A DNA stretch of 64,000 nt from Pseudomonas sp. Leaf48 (GCF_001421885.1 NZ_LMLH01000033.1:142295-206294); one strand, 5' to 3'; counted from the first letter of the stretch, positions 35,945 to 45,199 are shown. Translations and numbers: made by a program. The notes: generated by a model from the sequence alone, not told the origin.

Positions 35945-36919
35945 TCAGCTGCGCGGCACTGTCCGCCCGGGTGTATCGGGGGACAGTTCGCCGTTTTGCA
36001 GCCAGGACAATGCAATGGGCCATAGTGTGGCTTGGTATGCGCTGCGAAAAAAGGCGAAATGCCCAACTTCTTGTTCGCCGATGTCTGGCGGTTCGATTCG
36101 AAGATGGGTTGTGCTCGCATTACTGAAGTAGCCGAGCAGGCGTTCGATGGCCGCAATGGTACCGTAGGGATCGTCGCTGAGGCTGATTGCCAGGGTCCTC
36201 GCGGTGACTGCGGCGAAGGGCAGGCGACCACTGCTTGCGTGGATGACACGGCCGCTGGGGCGTTTTTCGTACTTCGCAGTCGGCGTGCTCCAGTCTCGGA
36301 CCACGCCAGCAGGTGTGTCTTCCAGCCAGCCCAGTCGTTTGCCGGGGAAATAACCGTAGATCAACGTCACCAGTGGCATCAGCACGTGCCATTTGCCGAA
36401 CATCCGCCAGCGATGGGCCGGGGCGTAGTCGCGCCAGTAAGCGAATTGTGCACCGACGGTCAACAAGCGCCGGATCAAATGCCCGGACGCACCCAACCCT
36501 GCTGCGCAGCCGCCAAAACTGTGGCCAACGACATCGACTGGCTGACCCGCAAACTCGCGCTGTGCGCGTTGCAGCATCGCCTCGAAATCCAGCGCTCCCC
36601 AATCACTCCATGATGCTTGGAGCCCTTTGAGCGATGCCGGGCGCGACTCGCCGATACCACGGTAGTCATAGGTGATGACATCGAAGCCGTTGGCGAACAG
36701 GTAATCGGCGAAGCGCGAGTAGTGGCGGCAGCGGACCGAGGTGGCGGCGTTGATGATGACAACCGCGCGAGCGGTGTCCTGGCTAGCGTGCCGCCAGGAA
36801 AAACCGCCGAGCATGAAGCCGTCTGGGGCGCGCTCAGTGAAGGCTTCGCCGCAGGTGCCAGTCGTCAGCGGCAGCTCTATTTGAGTAGGAGCCAGTGGTG
36901 GTGTTTCCTGCAAACTCAT
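35945..36919 (-). CDS. Alpha/beta hydrolase
   Basis: 324 residues from ATG 36919. Nucleophile elbow GHSFGGC, oxyanion strand VVIINAATSVRCRHY, and the 'YDYRGIGESRP' block that marks this pseudomonad hydrolase family. The catalytic His is likely in EVGHFAFFR. No signal peptide; cytoplasmic. Substrate unknown. First gene of a unit with the two paralogues. Confidence 0.82.
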   Translation of the reverse strand: MSLQETPPLAPTQIELPLTTGTCGEAFTERAPDGFMLGGFSWRHASQDTARAVVIINAATSVRCRHYSRFADYLFANGFDVITYDYRGIGESRPASLKGLQASWSDWGALDFEAMLQRAQREFAGQPVDVVGHSFGGCAAGLGASGHLIRRLLTVGAQFAYWRDYAPAHRWRMFGKWHVLMPLVTLIYGYFPGKRLGWLEDTPAGVVRDWSTPTAKYEKRPSGRVIHASSGRLPFAAVTARTLAISLSDDPYGTIAAIERLLGYFSNASTTHLRIEPPDIGEQEVGHFAFFRSAYQATLWPIALSWLQNGELSPDTPGRTVPRS

Positions 36920-37140
36920 CGGTGCCTGTCCTTTGCGGATAGGTGACAACGATAGTCTTCGCGGTGCAGATGAACAATCCATTGGGGCTATCACGAGCCG
37001 ATGGCAGGGGAGATCCGCGGGTGGCTCGCGTAGTACGTTCCGTAATCGGCCCAAGACTGAATCAATCTAAAACTCGTACCTTCGCGAGGAAATCAAAGCA
37101 GGGTAACGAGTGGGCTCCCCAGAGCCCGGGAGTCGCCATC

Positions 37141-37590
37141 ATGAAGATTATCCATTCACTTCTATTGCCGATCGCCACGGTTGGCCTGTTCATGTTTCCA
37201 GCCATGTCGCCTGCCGCCACCCCCGCGGCAATCGACAGTTCGGGCGTACAGGTTCAGCGGCAGGAGCAAAACGGGATCGCTTATCTGTCCGGTGGTGTTG
37301 GAGAGGACGAATCAAAGGCCATCCAGCAGGCCACTGGCTATAACCTGCACATGACGTTCGCGGTCGGAGCGGATAACAAGTACATACCCGATGTAGATAT
37401 CGTCATCCAGAAAGCCCAAGGACAAACCGTGCTGACGCTGAGTGACGCAGGTCCGCTGGTCTATGTTCAATTACCTGCCGGCAAGTACTCCGTTGTCGCG
37501 ACGCGCAATGGTGAAGAGCGGCGTGAAACGGTGGATGTAGGCAGTGGTGCAGCGAGTAACCTGGTGTTCCACTGGAATAGTGATAGCTAG
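37141..37590 (+). CDS. Exported carboxypeptidase-regulatory-like protein
   Basis: 149 residues from ATG 37141. Signal peptide 1-26 (ends SPAATPA). The rest reads as an Ig-like carboxypeptidase regulatory domain with QTVLTLSDAGPLVYVQLPAGKYSVVATRNGEE. Function unknown; periplasmic. Single gene, divergent from the hydrolase. Confidence 0.75.
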   Translation: MKIIHSLLLPIATVGLFMFPAMSPAATPAAIDSSGVQVQRQEQNGIAYLSGGVGEDESKAIQQATGYNLHMTFAVGADNKYIPDVDIVIQKAQGQTVLTLSDAGPLVYVQLPAGKYSVVATRNGEERRETVDVGSGAASNLVFHWNSDS

Positions 37591-37639
37591 CGAGAAAGGC
37601 AAGGCGTAGAAGGGGCAGCCCAATCAGTACTCAAGTCCA

Positions 37640-37667
37640 CAAGCAACCATTTCTCAATGGCTGCTTG
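37640..37667. repeat. Stem-loop between convergent genes
   Basis: CAAGCAACCATT / AATGGCTGCTTG, 11 of 12 paired, with no T-run. May end the transcript of the regulatory-like gene. Confidence 0.45.
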
Positions 37668-37746
37668 CGGATTGCAATGCGCTAGGTTTTTCGGTTTGCC
37701 AAAGCGCAATTGAGTTTTTGCTGAACAATCACCTGGGGGAAGGGAG

Positions 37747-38184
37747 TTAGCGGATGCTGCGGATGTTGCCTTTATTGCCTTTTACCGTGACGGATACTTT
37801 CTTGAAGATGAAGTAGTTTTCTTCGTTCACTTCATACCGAGGTGCGACGATCAGGTCGGCCCCGGAAGATTTTACAGCTTTGTAGGCAGCAGCGGATTTA
37901 ACTGCGCTGACCGGGTCCAGGCCAAGGCCACTTAATCCACCGCTCTGACCGCCGTAGCTGACGCCATCGGCAAACTGGGAGTCGCCACCAAACTTCAGGA
38001 AGCCGAACAGCACGTTGACCGAAGACTGGCCGGAGATGGCATCACCGACGGCGATGTCTGCTTTCAGGTCTGCCTTGACCGTGCTGTCGATCGGCGAAGA
38101 AGGTTGGCTGTTGTTGTAGCTGACGCAACCGCTGGCGGTGGCAATGATTGTCGATAGGGCGAGGAACTTTACAAGCGTGTTCAA
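37747..38184 (-). CDS. Predicted lipoprotein, TTG start
   Basis: 145 residues. Begins at TTG 38184 (no ATG suits); AAGGA lies about 9 bases upstream. A lipobox is clear: IIATASGC near residue 20. The middle is Gly/Ser-rich (GVSYGGQSGGLSGLG), followed by SSGADLIVAPRYEV and a YFIFKKVSVTV strand. I do not know the family; an outer-membrane lipoprotein is inferred. Confidence 0.7.
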   Translation of the reverse strand: MNTLVKFLALSTIIATASGCVSYNNSQPSSPIDSTVKADLKADIAVGDAISGQSSVNVLFGFLKFGGDSQFADGVSYGGQSGGLSGLGLDPVSAVKSAAAYKAVKSSGADLIVAPRYEVNEENYFIFKKVSVTVKGNKGNIRSIR

Positions 38185-38383
38185 AAAGCTGCTTCCTTAC
38201 GTTGAAAACTGAGTACATGCAGGCAGATTTGCTGCTGCGCTAGTTTCAACTGGATAGGCTTATGCGCTCTATGAGAGTCATCCTAAAACGGTGTATGAGC
38301 AGTTGGTACAACTTGAGTGAAAAGGCGCTGACAGAGGTAGGAGTTTTCGGCGGGGAAGGCTTTTTGCTAAATCCCGGGCATAA

Positions 38384-38413
38384 AAAACCCTGAATCTTGC
38401 GATTCAGGGTTTT
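38384..38413. terminator. Hairpin with flanking A/T tracts
   Basis: AAAACCCTGAATC-TTGC-GATTCAGGGTTTT; on the minus strand followed by TTATGCC, on the plus by CAGC. Better as a minus-strand terminator, but no minus gene ends here. Confidence 0.6.
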
Positions 38414-38422
38414 CAGCATCTT

Positions 38423-38450
38423 GTGTCAGGGACGGAGTCGCCCCTGACAC
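38423..38450. repeat. GTGTCAGGG/CCCTGACAC dyad
   Basis: Nine-base perfect arms around a 10-base centre. Unassigned; could be RNA structure or an operator. Confidence 0.4.
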
Positions 38451-38724
38451 ACTCTCAGTCAGGCAATCAGGTCGGTAGTGTGGAGAGTGGTTACCCCCAC
38501 CAATTGAATCTCGAACCCGGTTGCGTTGTGCGCATTCGTGTTGCCATGACGCATAGATAGTGGCACTGATTGTAGGTAGCCCTTTGCCATTGTGCTTGCC
38601 TGGTCGTCGTTTCGTGTGGGATGTGTGCCGGAGAGTGGGCAATGTTTCAGAAGCGAGCGCTGAAGGCTCTTGGGGGATGGGTAGTGCGGGAGTAGTCTGG
38701 CGGCCATTAAATCGCAGGCAATAA

Positions 38725-38756
38725 AAAACCCCAAGGACACATTGTTCCTTGGGGTT
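38725..38756 (-). terminator. Terminator of tRNA-Phe
   Basis: AAACCCCAAGGA...TCCTTGGGGTTT followed on the minus strand by TTTATTGCC, 12 bp after the tRNA. Confidence 0.85.
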
Positions 38757-38767
38757 TCTCGGTATTT

Positions 38768-38843
38768 TGGTGCCCAGAGACGGAATCGAACCGCCGACAC
38801 GGGGATTTTCAATCCCCTGCTCTACCGACTGAGCTATCTGGGC
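38768..38843 (-). tRNA. tRNA-Phe (GAA)
   Basis: 76 nt with encoded CCA. Acceptor GCCCAGA pairs with TCTGGGC, anticodon stem GGGGA/TCCCC with loop TTGAAAA giving GAA, T-arm GGTTCGATTCC. Confidence 0.96.
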
Positions 38844-38946
38844 AACGGGGCGCATTAAACTGGTTTTTCAGGGGGTCGTCAAGCAAGTTTTCAAAAAAAA
38901 TTTAATTATTACCGTCGCTTACGATCCGACCCCCGATAAATCGGGG

Positions 38947-39219
38947 TTATTCCGACGGCGGCACGTAGCCTTCGGCCTTGGCGTAATCCTCGCCGGAGAA
39001 GTACTTGTCCATCTCGCCCTGAAGATATTTGCGATCTTCGGCGTTCATCATGTTCAGGCGTTTTTCGTTGATCAGCAGGGTCTGGTGCTTTTGCCAGTCG
39101 GCCCAGGCCTTGGCCGAGACGTGGTCAAAAATGTCCTGGCCTTTGGCGCCCGGGAATGGAGCGCGCTCCAGGGCGGGCAATTCTTCTTTGTACTTGCGGC
39201 ACATGATGGTGCGGGTCAT
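38947..39219 (-). CDS. yggX: Fe(2+)-trafficking protein YggX
   Basis: 90 residues, the usual YggX length. MTRTIMCRKYKEELPAL with the conserved Cys7 is the family signature; it protects iron-sulfur clusters and helps repair oxidised ones. Overlaps mutY by 4 bases, which fits because MutY carries such a cluster. Confidence 0.96.
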   Translation of the reverse strand: MTRTIMCRKYKEELPALERAPFPGAKGQDIFDHVSAKAWADWQKHQTLLINEKRLNMMNAEDRKYLQGEMDKYFSGEDYAKAEGYVPPSE

Positions 39220-40283
39220 GACGACTCTCCTGCGTTCAATACGGCGGCCGCGCGTTCGAGCAAGGTTTTGACCGGGGCGGCAAGGCCCAGGCGCGGCGGG
39301 GTGGCGAGGTTATACCAGAGCCAGTCGGCCTCGGCCACGTGATGGCCGCTCTCCTGGACCTGGACCAGCCAGGGTTCGATGGATAACTGGAAATGACTGA
39401 AGGTGTGCACCAGGCTCGGCAAGGCCTGTTGCGCTCCGAGTTCCAGCGAGTGTTGTGCAGCCAGATGTTGCAGGTCGTCGAGGTCGTCGAGTTCCGGCAG
39501 GCTCCAGAGGCCGCCCCAGAGGCCCGTGGAAGGGCGACGGTAAAGCAGGATCGCGCCCTCGCCGTTGCTGAGCAGCGGCATCAGCGTGCGCTTCTGTGGC
39601 ACGGCTTTGCGCGGCTTGGGGATCGGGTAGCGGGTCTCAAGGCCGAGCATGTGGGCTTCGCAGCCCTTTTCCAGCGGGCAGAGCAGGCAGCTCGGTTTGC
39701 TGCGGGTGCAGAGCGTGGCGCCGAGATCCATCATCGCCTGGGTGTAGGCGTTGACCCGATCATGCGGTGTAAAGCGCTCAGCGTTGGCCCAGAGCTGTTT
39801 GGCAACCTTGGGCTCCCCCGGGTAGCCCTCTTGTGCGGTAAAGCGCGCCAGCACGCGTTTGACGTTGCCGTCGAGGATCGGCGCGCGCAGGCCCATGCTG
39901 ATGCTGGCGATTGCGCCGGCGGTGGACAGGCCGATGCCCGGCAGGTCGGTGAGTTTTCCCACGTCACGGGGAAACTCGCCACCGTACTGCTCGACAACGA
40001 TTTTCGCGGTCTTCTGCAGGTTCCGCGCGCGGGTGTAGTAACCCAGCCCCGTCCACAGGTGCAGCACTTCGTTTTCCGGCGCGGCGGCCAGGGCTTCGAC
40101 CGTCGGCAGCGAGGCCATGAAGCGGTCGAAGTAATTCAGCACGGTGCTGACCTGGGTCTGCTGCAGCATGATTTCCGAGACCCACACCCGATAGGGGTTG
40201 ATGTCCTGCTGCCAGGGCAAATCGTGACGGCCATGGCGGTCGAACCAGTCCAGTACCGCCGATGAAAACTGCTCGGCTCTCAT
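39216..40283 (-). CDS. mutY: Adenine DNA glycosylase MutY
   Basis: 355 residues. Removes A mispaired with 8-oxoG. Catalytic Glu37 (VSEIMLQQTQV), helix-hairpin-helix LTDLPGIGLSTAG, and the 4Fe-4S ligands C-x6-C-x2-C-x5-C in CTRSKPSCLLCPLEKGC. C-terminal Nudix-like domain recognises 8-oxoG. Overlaps asmA upstream and yggX downstream by 4 bases each. Confidence 0.97.
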   Translation of the reverse strand: MRAEQFSSAVLDWFDRHGRHDLPWQQDINPYRVWVSEIMLQQTQVSTVLNYFDRFMASLPTVEALAAAPENEVLHLWTGLGYYTRARNLQKTAKIVVEQYGGEFPRDVGKLTDLPGIGLSTAGAIASISMGLRAPILDGNVKRVLARFTAQEGYPGEPKVAKQLWANAERFTPHDRVNAYTQAMMDLGATLCTRSKPSCLLCPLEKGCEAHMLGLETRYPIPKPRKAVPQKRTLMPLLSNGEGAILLYRRPSTGLWGGLWSLPELDDLDDLQHLAAQHSLELGAQQALPSLVHTFSHFQLSIEPWLVQVQESGHHVAEADWLWYNLATPPRLGLAAPVKTLLERAAAVLNAGESS

Positions 40284-42511
40284 CGCTTGAACAGCCCCTT
40301 GAGCGCGTCTTTGAGTTGCGGGCTGACCTTGTCACCGAGCTTCTCGTCGATTTTTTCGCTGATTCGCTCGCCGGCCAGCTTGCTTGCCACCTGACCCATG
40401 CGTTCGTTATCCACGCGGCAAGCCTTGGCGCCCAGTTCCAGCGGTCCACGGCAGCGCAATGGCCACTCGATACCGACGAATTTCTCGCCGACCTGGCAAG
40501 CCGGGTCGGGCATGTCGCTCTTGTCGCCTTCGACGATGATGCCGACGCGATAATCCATGCCCAGCACGCGCAGGTCGATGTCGCCGTCACCGTTGACGGT
40601 CATGCCCGGAATGCGCACTTTCAGGTCCGGGTTGCTGGCCACGCCATTGCGCAAGGTCAGGTTGCCCTTGAGCTCCTGGAACGGTGTGTCCTTGCCACGT
40701 GGTTCGCCGCTGAGGGTTTTGCGGTTGAGGGTGGCGATGCCCTTGCACAGCTGCTGTTCAAGGTTGGCATTGAGCAGCACGCCATTGTTGATGACGAAAC
40801 TGGCGTTGCCATTGAGTGTTTCGATCAGCGCTTTCTGGCTGTTGCCGCTGCCGGTCAGGGCGCTGTTGAGCGTGACCAGGCCTTTGACGGGCGGATTCTT
40901 GCCCTGGCTTTCGAGGATTTTTTCAACCGGGACCCGGCTGATCTTCGTCTGCATGTTCAGCACTGACACCGGTTGGCGCACGTCGAGGGTGCCCGTGGCT
41001 TCAAAGGTGCCGCCATACAGATCACCGCGAAGGTTTTGCAGGGTCAACAGGCCGCCCTGGCCCGCCGCCTTCAGGGCCGCGTTCTGGATCGGCAGTTTTT
41101 CCAGGGTCAGTTGGCCGAAGGTCAGGTCGGCGTCCACATCGAGCTTGCTCAGGCGCTCCACCGGCAGCAGGCGCTCGTTGCTCCACGCCTCCTTGGTGGG
41201 TGCCTGGGGCAATGGGGTGCTGCCGGCGCCAGCCAGGGCATCGGCTTCGGTACTGGCAACTTCAGCTTGACGCACTTGTGTCGCGCTGTTGGCTTCGGCT
41301 GATTTTGGGCGCAGGTAACGGTCGACGTTGAAAGTGTCGGCCTTGAGTACCGCGCGCAACGATTGTTTGGCGAAATCTTCGACGGCAATGCGGCCGCTGA
41401 AGGAGCTGTCGTCGACTTTCAGGTTGATGTTGTCGAACGCCACGCTGGTCGGTGTGGCTGCCAAGCGGCTGACCAGTTCGACTTTGCGCAGGCTGCCTTC
41501 AGCCATGGCCGGTAGTTGCTGGCCGATGCTGTCGATGAATTGCGCCAGGTCGAACTGTGCAATCGAAATGCCACCGCTGACCTGCGGGGTCTTGTCGAGG
41601 TCATTGACCTTCAGTTCGCCCAATGCCCGCAGCTGGTTGGCGGAGATCTTGATGCCGGTCCACTCGGCGACATTGGCGGCCTTGTCCAGCAGCAACTGGC
41701 CCTGGGCTGCGAAAGTCACGGTCTTGCCTTGCAATGGATCGCCAGCGACTTCACCGGACAGTTTCAGGTCTTCGAATTTGTAGCGCTGCAAGGCGCGCTC
41801 GAAACGCAACTCGCCGTTGAGCTCGGTGCGGACCCGCAGCACTGGCTGGTTGGTGCCGAGGAATGCGGTGAGTTTGACCGGGATGTTGGTGGAGTCATGC
41901 ACCGCGCCGGTGCTCAGTTGAATGCTTTCGGCGCTGAACTGCCTGCCGGTTTTCTCGTCGTTGTACTCGACCCTGGCGTTATTGACGGTCAGGCTGTCGA
42001 TGTCCAGACGCATTGGCAGAGCCGGTTTTTCCGCTTGTGCAGTGGTTTGCGGTACAGGCTCGCCGGTGACGGCAGGTGTGGTCGAGGTGGCGGAGCCGGT
42101 CGGAGCCGGTGCCTTGCCGACGTCTTCCCAATTGCCGTGGCCGTCCTTGTCGCGGACCAGTCGCAGGTTCAAGCCTTCGACGCGCACGTCGCTCATCTGC
42201 ACCTCACGGCGCAGCAGCGGCAGCACGCGCACCGACAGGCCGAGCATCTGCAAGTCGGCGAACGGTTCGGTCGGTTTGACCAGGGTCGCCACACTGGCAT
42301 CGTGCAGCTCCAGCCCCAGCCACGGGAACAGGCTCCAGCCGATATCGCCATTGAGCGTCAGCTCGATGTGGGCCTTGTCGCGGGCTATCTGGCGGATCTC
42401 GTCTTTGTAGTCGTTGGGATCGAAGAGGTGGGTCAGGGCAAAGCCCAGCGCCACAATGATCAGCAACAGCCCGAGAAGTACCAGACCCAGGATTTTGCCG
42501 AACGCTTTCAT
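40280..42511 (-). CDS. asmA: AsmA-family protein
   Basis: 743 residues from ATG 42511, with AAGGA upstream. One N-terminal membrane anchor (KILGLVLLGLLLIIVALGFAL) and a long beta-rich periplasmic body, the AsmA/TamB-like architecture now linked to bridging lipid transport between membranes. A low-complexity linker (APAPTGSATSTTPAV) sits around residues 140-160. First gene of asmA-mutY-yggX. Confidence 0.92.
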   Translation of the reverse strand: MKAFGKILGLVLLGLLLIIVALGFALTHLFDPNDYKDEIRQIARDKAHIELTLNGDIGWSLFPWLGLELHDASVATLVKPTEPFADLQMLGLSVRVLPLLRREVQMSDVRVEGLNLRLVRDKDGHGNWEDVGKAPAPTGSATSTTPAVTGEPVPQTTAQAEKPALPMRLDIDSLTVNNARVEYNDEKTGRQFSAESIQLSTGAVHDSTNIPVKLTAFLGTNQPVLRVRTELNGELRFERALQRYKFEDLKLSGEVAGDPLQGKTVTFAAQGQLLLDKAANVAEWTGIKISANQLRALGELKVNDLDKTPQVSGGISIAQFDLAQFIDSIGQQLPAMAEGSLRKVELVSRLAATPTSVAFDNINLKVDDSSFSGRIAVEDFAKQSLRAVLKADTFNVDRYLRPKSAEANSATQVRQAEVASTEADALAGAGSTPLPQAPTKEAWSNERLLPVERLSKLDVDADLTFGQLTLEKLPIQNAALKAAGQGGLLTLQNLRGDLYGGTFEATGTLDVRQPVSVLNMQTKISRVPVEKILESQGKNPPVKGLVTLNSALTGSGNSQKALIETLNGNASFVINNGVLLNANLEQQLCKGIATLNRKTLSGEPRGKDTPFQELKGNLTLRNGVASNPDLKVRIPGMTVNGDGDIDLRVLGMDYRVGIIVEGDKSDMPDPACQVGEKFVGIEWPLRCRGPLELGAKACRVDNERMGQVASKLAGERISEKIDEKLGDKVSPQLKDALKGLFKR

Positions 42512-42589
42512 GGGCGAGTCCTTGTAATTAGTCAAATTCAAAATTTAGCCGAGGAGTATAGCGCTCCAGACCAGACGGCCGGTCGGCGA

Positions 42590-42994
42590 TCACTGCGCAA
42601 GAACATCAAGCGGCAGTTTCAGCTTGGCTGCCAGTGCCTGAGCTTCCAGGTGCCCGGCAGGCGCCAGCAGGCGCAAGGTTGAGCCGGTTTGCGCAGCCAT
42701 TTTTTGCGCTTCGGCCACCAGTCGCTCGGCGACGCCGCGGCGACGGGTAATTTTTCGTACGCAAATGTGGGACAAGTGCCAGACCTCCTGGTGCCGCTGC
42801 AAGCGAGCTGCACCGAGCAGTCGATCATTGAAGCGCCCGGCGATCAGCGAGCCGTCTCGCAGGCAGTCTTCGATCAGCTGTGCATCCGTGGCAAACGGTG
42901 CAAACAACCAGTCTGGCGCGTCGCGGTAAATTTTCTGCAGGTCTTGTTGGTCCTGGTCAGAGGGTTCGCGCAGCGGCTCAACAATGATCGGCAT
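42590..42994 (-). CDS. GNAT-domain protein, PanZ/PanM-like
   Basis: 134-residue GNAT fold. HLSHICVRKITRRRGVAERLV carries the acetyl-CoA-binding loop. Size and ends match the PanZ acetyl-CoA sensor family that promotes PanD maturation. The assignment is by family likeness; panD is not nearby. Confidence 0.75.
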   Translation of the reverse strand: MPIIVEPLREPSDQDQQDLQKIYRDAPDWLFAPFATDAQLIEDCLRDGSLIAGRFNDRLLGAARLQRHQEVWHLSHICVRKITRRRGVAERLVAEAQKMAAQTGSTLRLLAPAGHLEAQALAAKLKLPLDVLAQ

Positions 42995-43121
42995 ATGGTT
43001 TCCTGTGAAGTTGTACGCGTTCTCTATGCAGGAGGGAGATCAGATAACGTACAAAAGGTGATGTCAGTTTGGTTTTTCCATCGTCTGCTGATGGTAACCT
43101 TTGCCCGTTCGTCCGTCCTTC

Positions 43122-43138
43122 TGCGACTTGATGTCGCA
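43122..43138. promoter_or_regulatory. Palindrome upstream of OFA transporter gene
   Basis: TGCGAC-TTGAT-GTCGCA, six-base perfect arms, about 98 bp before the ATG. An operator candidate. Confidence 0.35.
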
Positions 43139-43235
43139 TAACCATACTCAGCACTCCAATAAGCGGTCATGCGTGCGCATTAAGGCCGGGGGGCGGGTGG
43201 CAGGGCGAACCATACTAATAATTGGGGGATTCACA

Positions 43236-44900
43236 ATGACCACGAGCATTACGGCGGACGGCCTCGGCGCCGATCAGCCTGCGTTCCTGTCCAAGGAGCG
43301 GATTATCGCCAAGCCCGGTTTCAACCGCTGGCTGGTGCCACCTGCCGCGCTGGCCATCCACCTGTGCATCGGCATGGCCTACGGCTTCTCGGTGTTCTGG
43401 CTGCCACTGTCCAAGGCCTTGGGTGTCTCCGCAGCGGTGGCTTGCGCGCCGGACATGAGCTTCATCGCTCAAGTCTTTTCGTCCCAGTGTGACTGGCCGA
43501 TTTCGATGCTTGGCTGGATCTATACCCTGTTCTTCATCTTCCTCGGTTGCTCGGCGGCAATCTGGGGCGGCTGGCTGGAACATGCCGGGCCGCGCAAGGC
43601 TGGTGTCGTGTCGGCGCTGTGCTGGTGTGGTGGCCTGCTGATTTCCGCTCTGGGGGTATACACGCACCAGATCTGGCTCATGTGGATCGGCTCCGGGGTC
43701 ATTGGCGGTATCGGCCTGGGCCTGGGTTACATCTCGCCGGTGTCGACCCTGATCAAATGGTTCCCGGACAAGCGCGGCATGGCCACCGGCATGGCGATCA
43801 TGGGTTTCGGTGGTGGTGCGATGGTCGGCGCTCCGCTGGCCGCAGCGCTGATGGGGCATTTCGCTTCGCCAACCAGCGTTGGCGTGTGGCAGAGCTTCCT
43901 GGTGATGGCCGCGATCTACTTCGTGTTCATGATCGGTGGCGCATTGTCCTACCGCGTCCCGCCAACCGGCTGGAAGCCTGAGGGCTGGACCGCACCGGCG
44001 AAAAAAGCCTCGAACGCGATGATCACCCACCGCCACGTTCACGTGAACGTGGCGTGGAAAACACCGCAGTTCCGCCTGGTGTGGCTGGTGCTGTGCCTCA
44101 ACGTATCCGCCGGCATCGGCATTCTCGGCATGGCTTCGCCGCTGCTGCAGGAAGTGTTCGCCGGCAAGTTGCTGGGCAATGATCTGGCCTTTGGCCAGTT
44201 GGATGCTGCGCAATTGGCCTCGATTGCTGCAATCGCCGCCGGATTCACCGGCTTGCTGAGCCTGTTCAACATCGGCGGGCGTTTCTTCTGGGCATCGTTC
44301 TCGGATTACCTGGGGCGCAAAAACACCTACTTCGTGTTCTTCGCCTTGGGCTTTGCCCTGTACGCGTTGATCCCGAACCTCGGCCACCTGGGCAACATTG
44401 CGCTGTTCGTGGCAGCGTTCTGCATCATCCTGTCGATGTATGGCGGTGGTTTTGCGACCGTTCCTGCGTATCTCGCGGATCTGTTCGGTACACAAATGGT
44501 CGGCGCTATCCACGGTCGCCTGCTGACGGCGTGGGCAGCAGCGGGCGTATTGGGCCCGGTGTTGGTGAACTATCTGCGTGAATATCAGCTGAGTATCGGC
44601 GTTGAGCGTGCGGCGGCGTACGACATCACCTTGTACATCCTGGCCGGCCTGCTGGTGCTGGGTTTCCTGTGCAACCTGCTGATACGTCCGGTGGCCGACA
44701 AATACTTCATGACCGAGGCCGAACTGGCTGCCGAGCAGGCGCTGGGTCACGATAAAGGGGCTGACAGCAGCACGTCGCTGGAATGGAAAGCGGCGGCGGG
44801 CACCAAGCCGCTGGCGCTGGCTGCCTGGCTGGTGGTGGGTCTTCCGTTGGCGTGGGGTGTCTGGGTGACCCTGCAGAAGACGGCAGTACTGTTTCACTAA
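43236..44900 (+). CDS. OFA-family MFS transporter
   Basis: 554 residues from ATG 43236, behind TTGGGGGATTC. Twelve predicted helices with MFS cytosolic loops (FPDKRGMATGMAI between helices 4 and 5; RFFWASFSDYLGRKN in the middle), belonging to the oxalate/formate antiporter family. Unlike OxlT it has an inserted periplasmic loop with two Cys (VACAPDMSF...SQCDWPIS) after helix 1. The substrate is an unknown monocarboxylate. Followed by a REP pair. Confidence 0.85.
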   Translation: MTTSITADGLGADQPAFLSKERIIAKPGFNRWLVPPAALAIHLCIGMAYGFSVFWLPLSKALGVSAAVACAPDMSFIAQVFSSQCDWPISMLGWIYTLFFIFLGCSAAIWGGWLEHAGPRKAGVVSALCWCGGLLISALGVYTHQIWLMWIGSGVIGGIGLGLGYISPVSTLIKWFPDKRGMATGMAIMGFGGGAMVGAPLAAALMGHFASPTSVGVWQSFLVMAAIYFVFMIGGALSYRVPPTGWKPEGWTAPAKKASNAMITHRHVHVNVAWKTPQFRLVWLVLCLNVSAGIGILGMASPLLQEVFAGKLLGNDLAFGQLDAAQLASIAAIAAGFTGLLSLFNIGGRFFWASFSDYLGRKNTYFVFFALGFALYALIPNLGHLGNIALFVAAFCIILSMYGGGFATVPAYLADLFGTQMVGAIHGRLLTAWAAAGVLGPVLVNYLREYQLSIGVERAAAYDITLYILAGLLVLGFLCNLLIRPVADKYFMTEAELAAEQALGHDKGADSSTSLEWKAAAGTKPLALAAWLVVGLPLAWGVWVTLQKTAVLFH

Positions 44901-44953
44901 AGGTGCTTGGCCCGAATCTGGAGAGGTTCGGGCCAGTCCCGTATACCACCCGT

Positions 44954-45041
44954 GTGGGAGCGGGCTTGCTCGCGAAAGCGGTGTGTCAGTCGCCGATAAT
45001 GTCGACTTAAACACCGCTTTCGCGAGCAAGCCCGCTCCCAC
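44954..45041. repeat. REP pair (REPIN-type)
   Basis: GTGGGAGCGGGCTTGCTCGC ... mirrored by GCGAGCAAGCCCGCTCCCAC, 88 bp in all, between the OFA gene and hisB. Nearly identical copies at 58794 and 60213. Confidence 0.93.
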
Positions 45042-45132
45042 ATTGTTTTTGTGTACTGCCCAAATGGCTTGTATGGACATGTCTATCGCCTGCGGTGCTG
45101 GATTCAGCCCGTCAGGGATATCACGTATCGTG

Positions 45133-45161
45133 TTTCTGTTTGGCGCCCGCACGCCTATAAT
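45133..45161 (+). promoter_or_regulatory. Sigma-70-type promoter of the his operon
   Basis: TATAAT at 45156-45161 with a weak TTTCTG at 45133, 17 bases apart, 39 bp ahead of hisB. Confidence 0.5.
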
Positions 45162-45199
45162 GGCTACCTTTTTCGCCCAATGATTTTGCGGAGCTGGTG

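Larger units (their letters stand above)
38185..38767. other. Gap between lipoprotein gene and tRNA-Phe
   Basis: 583 bp holding the lipoprotein promoter, a minus-strand-type hairpin with T-tract at 38384, a dyad at 38423 and the tRNA-Phe terminator at 38725. The open frames in it run through the tRNA and lack ribosome sites, so I call no gene. A minus-strand RNA ending at 38384 is possible. Confidence 0.6.

Noticed and set aside
38367..38855. Open frames crossing tRNA-Phe
   Set aside because: Translation of the tRNA sequence itself; no plausible start.
43215..45152. 645-codon frame opposite the OFA transporter
   Set aside because: Antisense shadow; it runs through the REP pair and has no recognisable domain.
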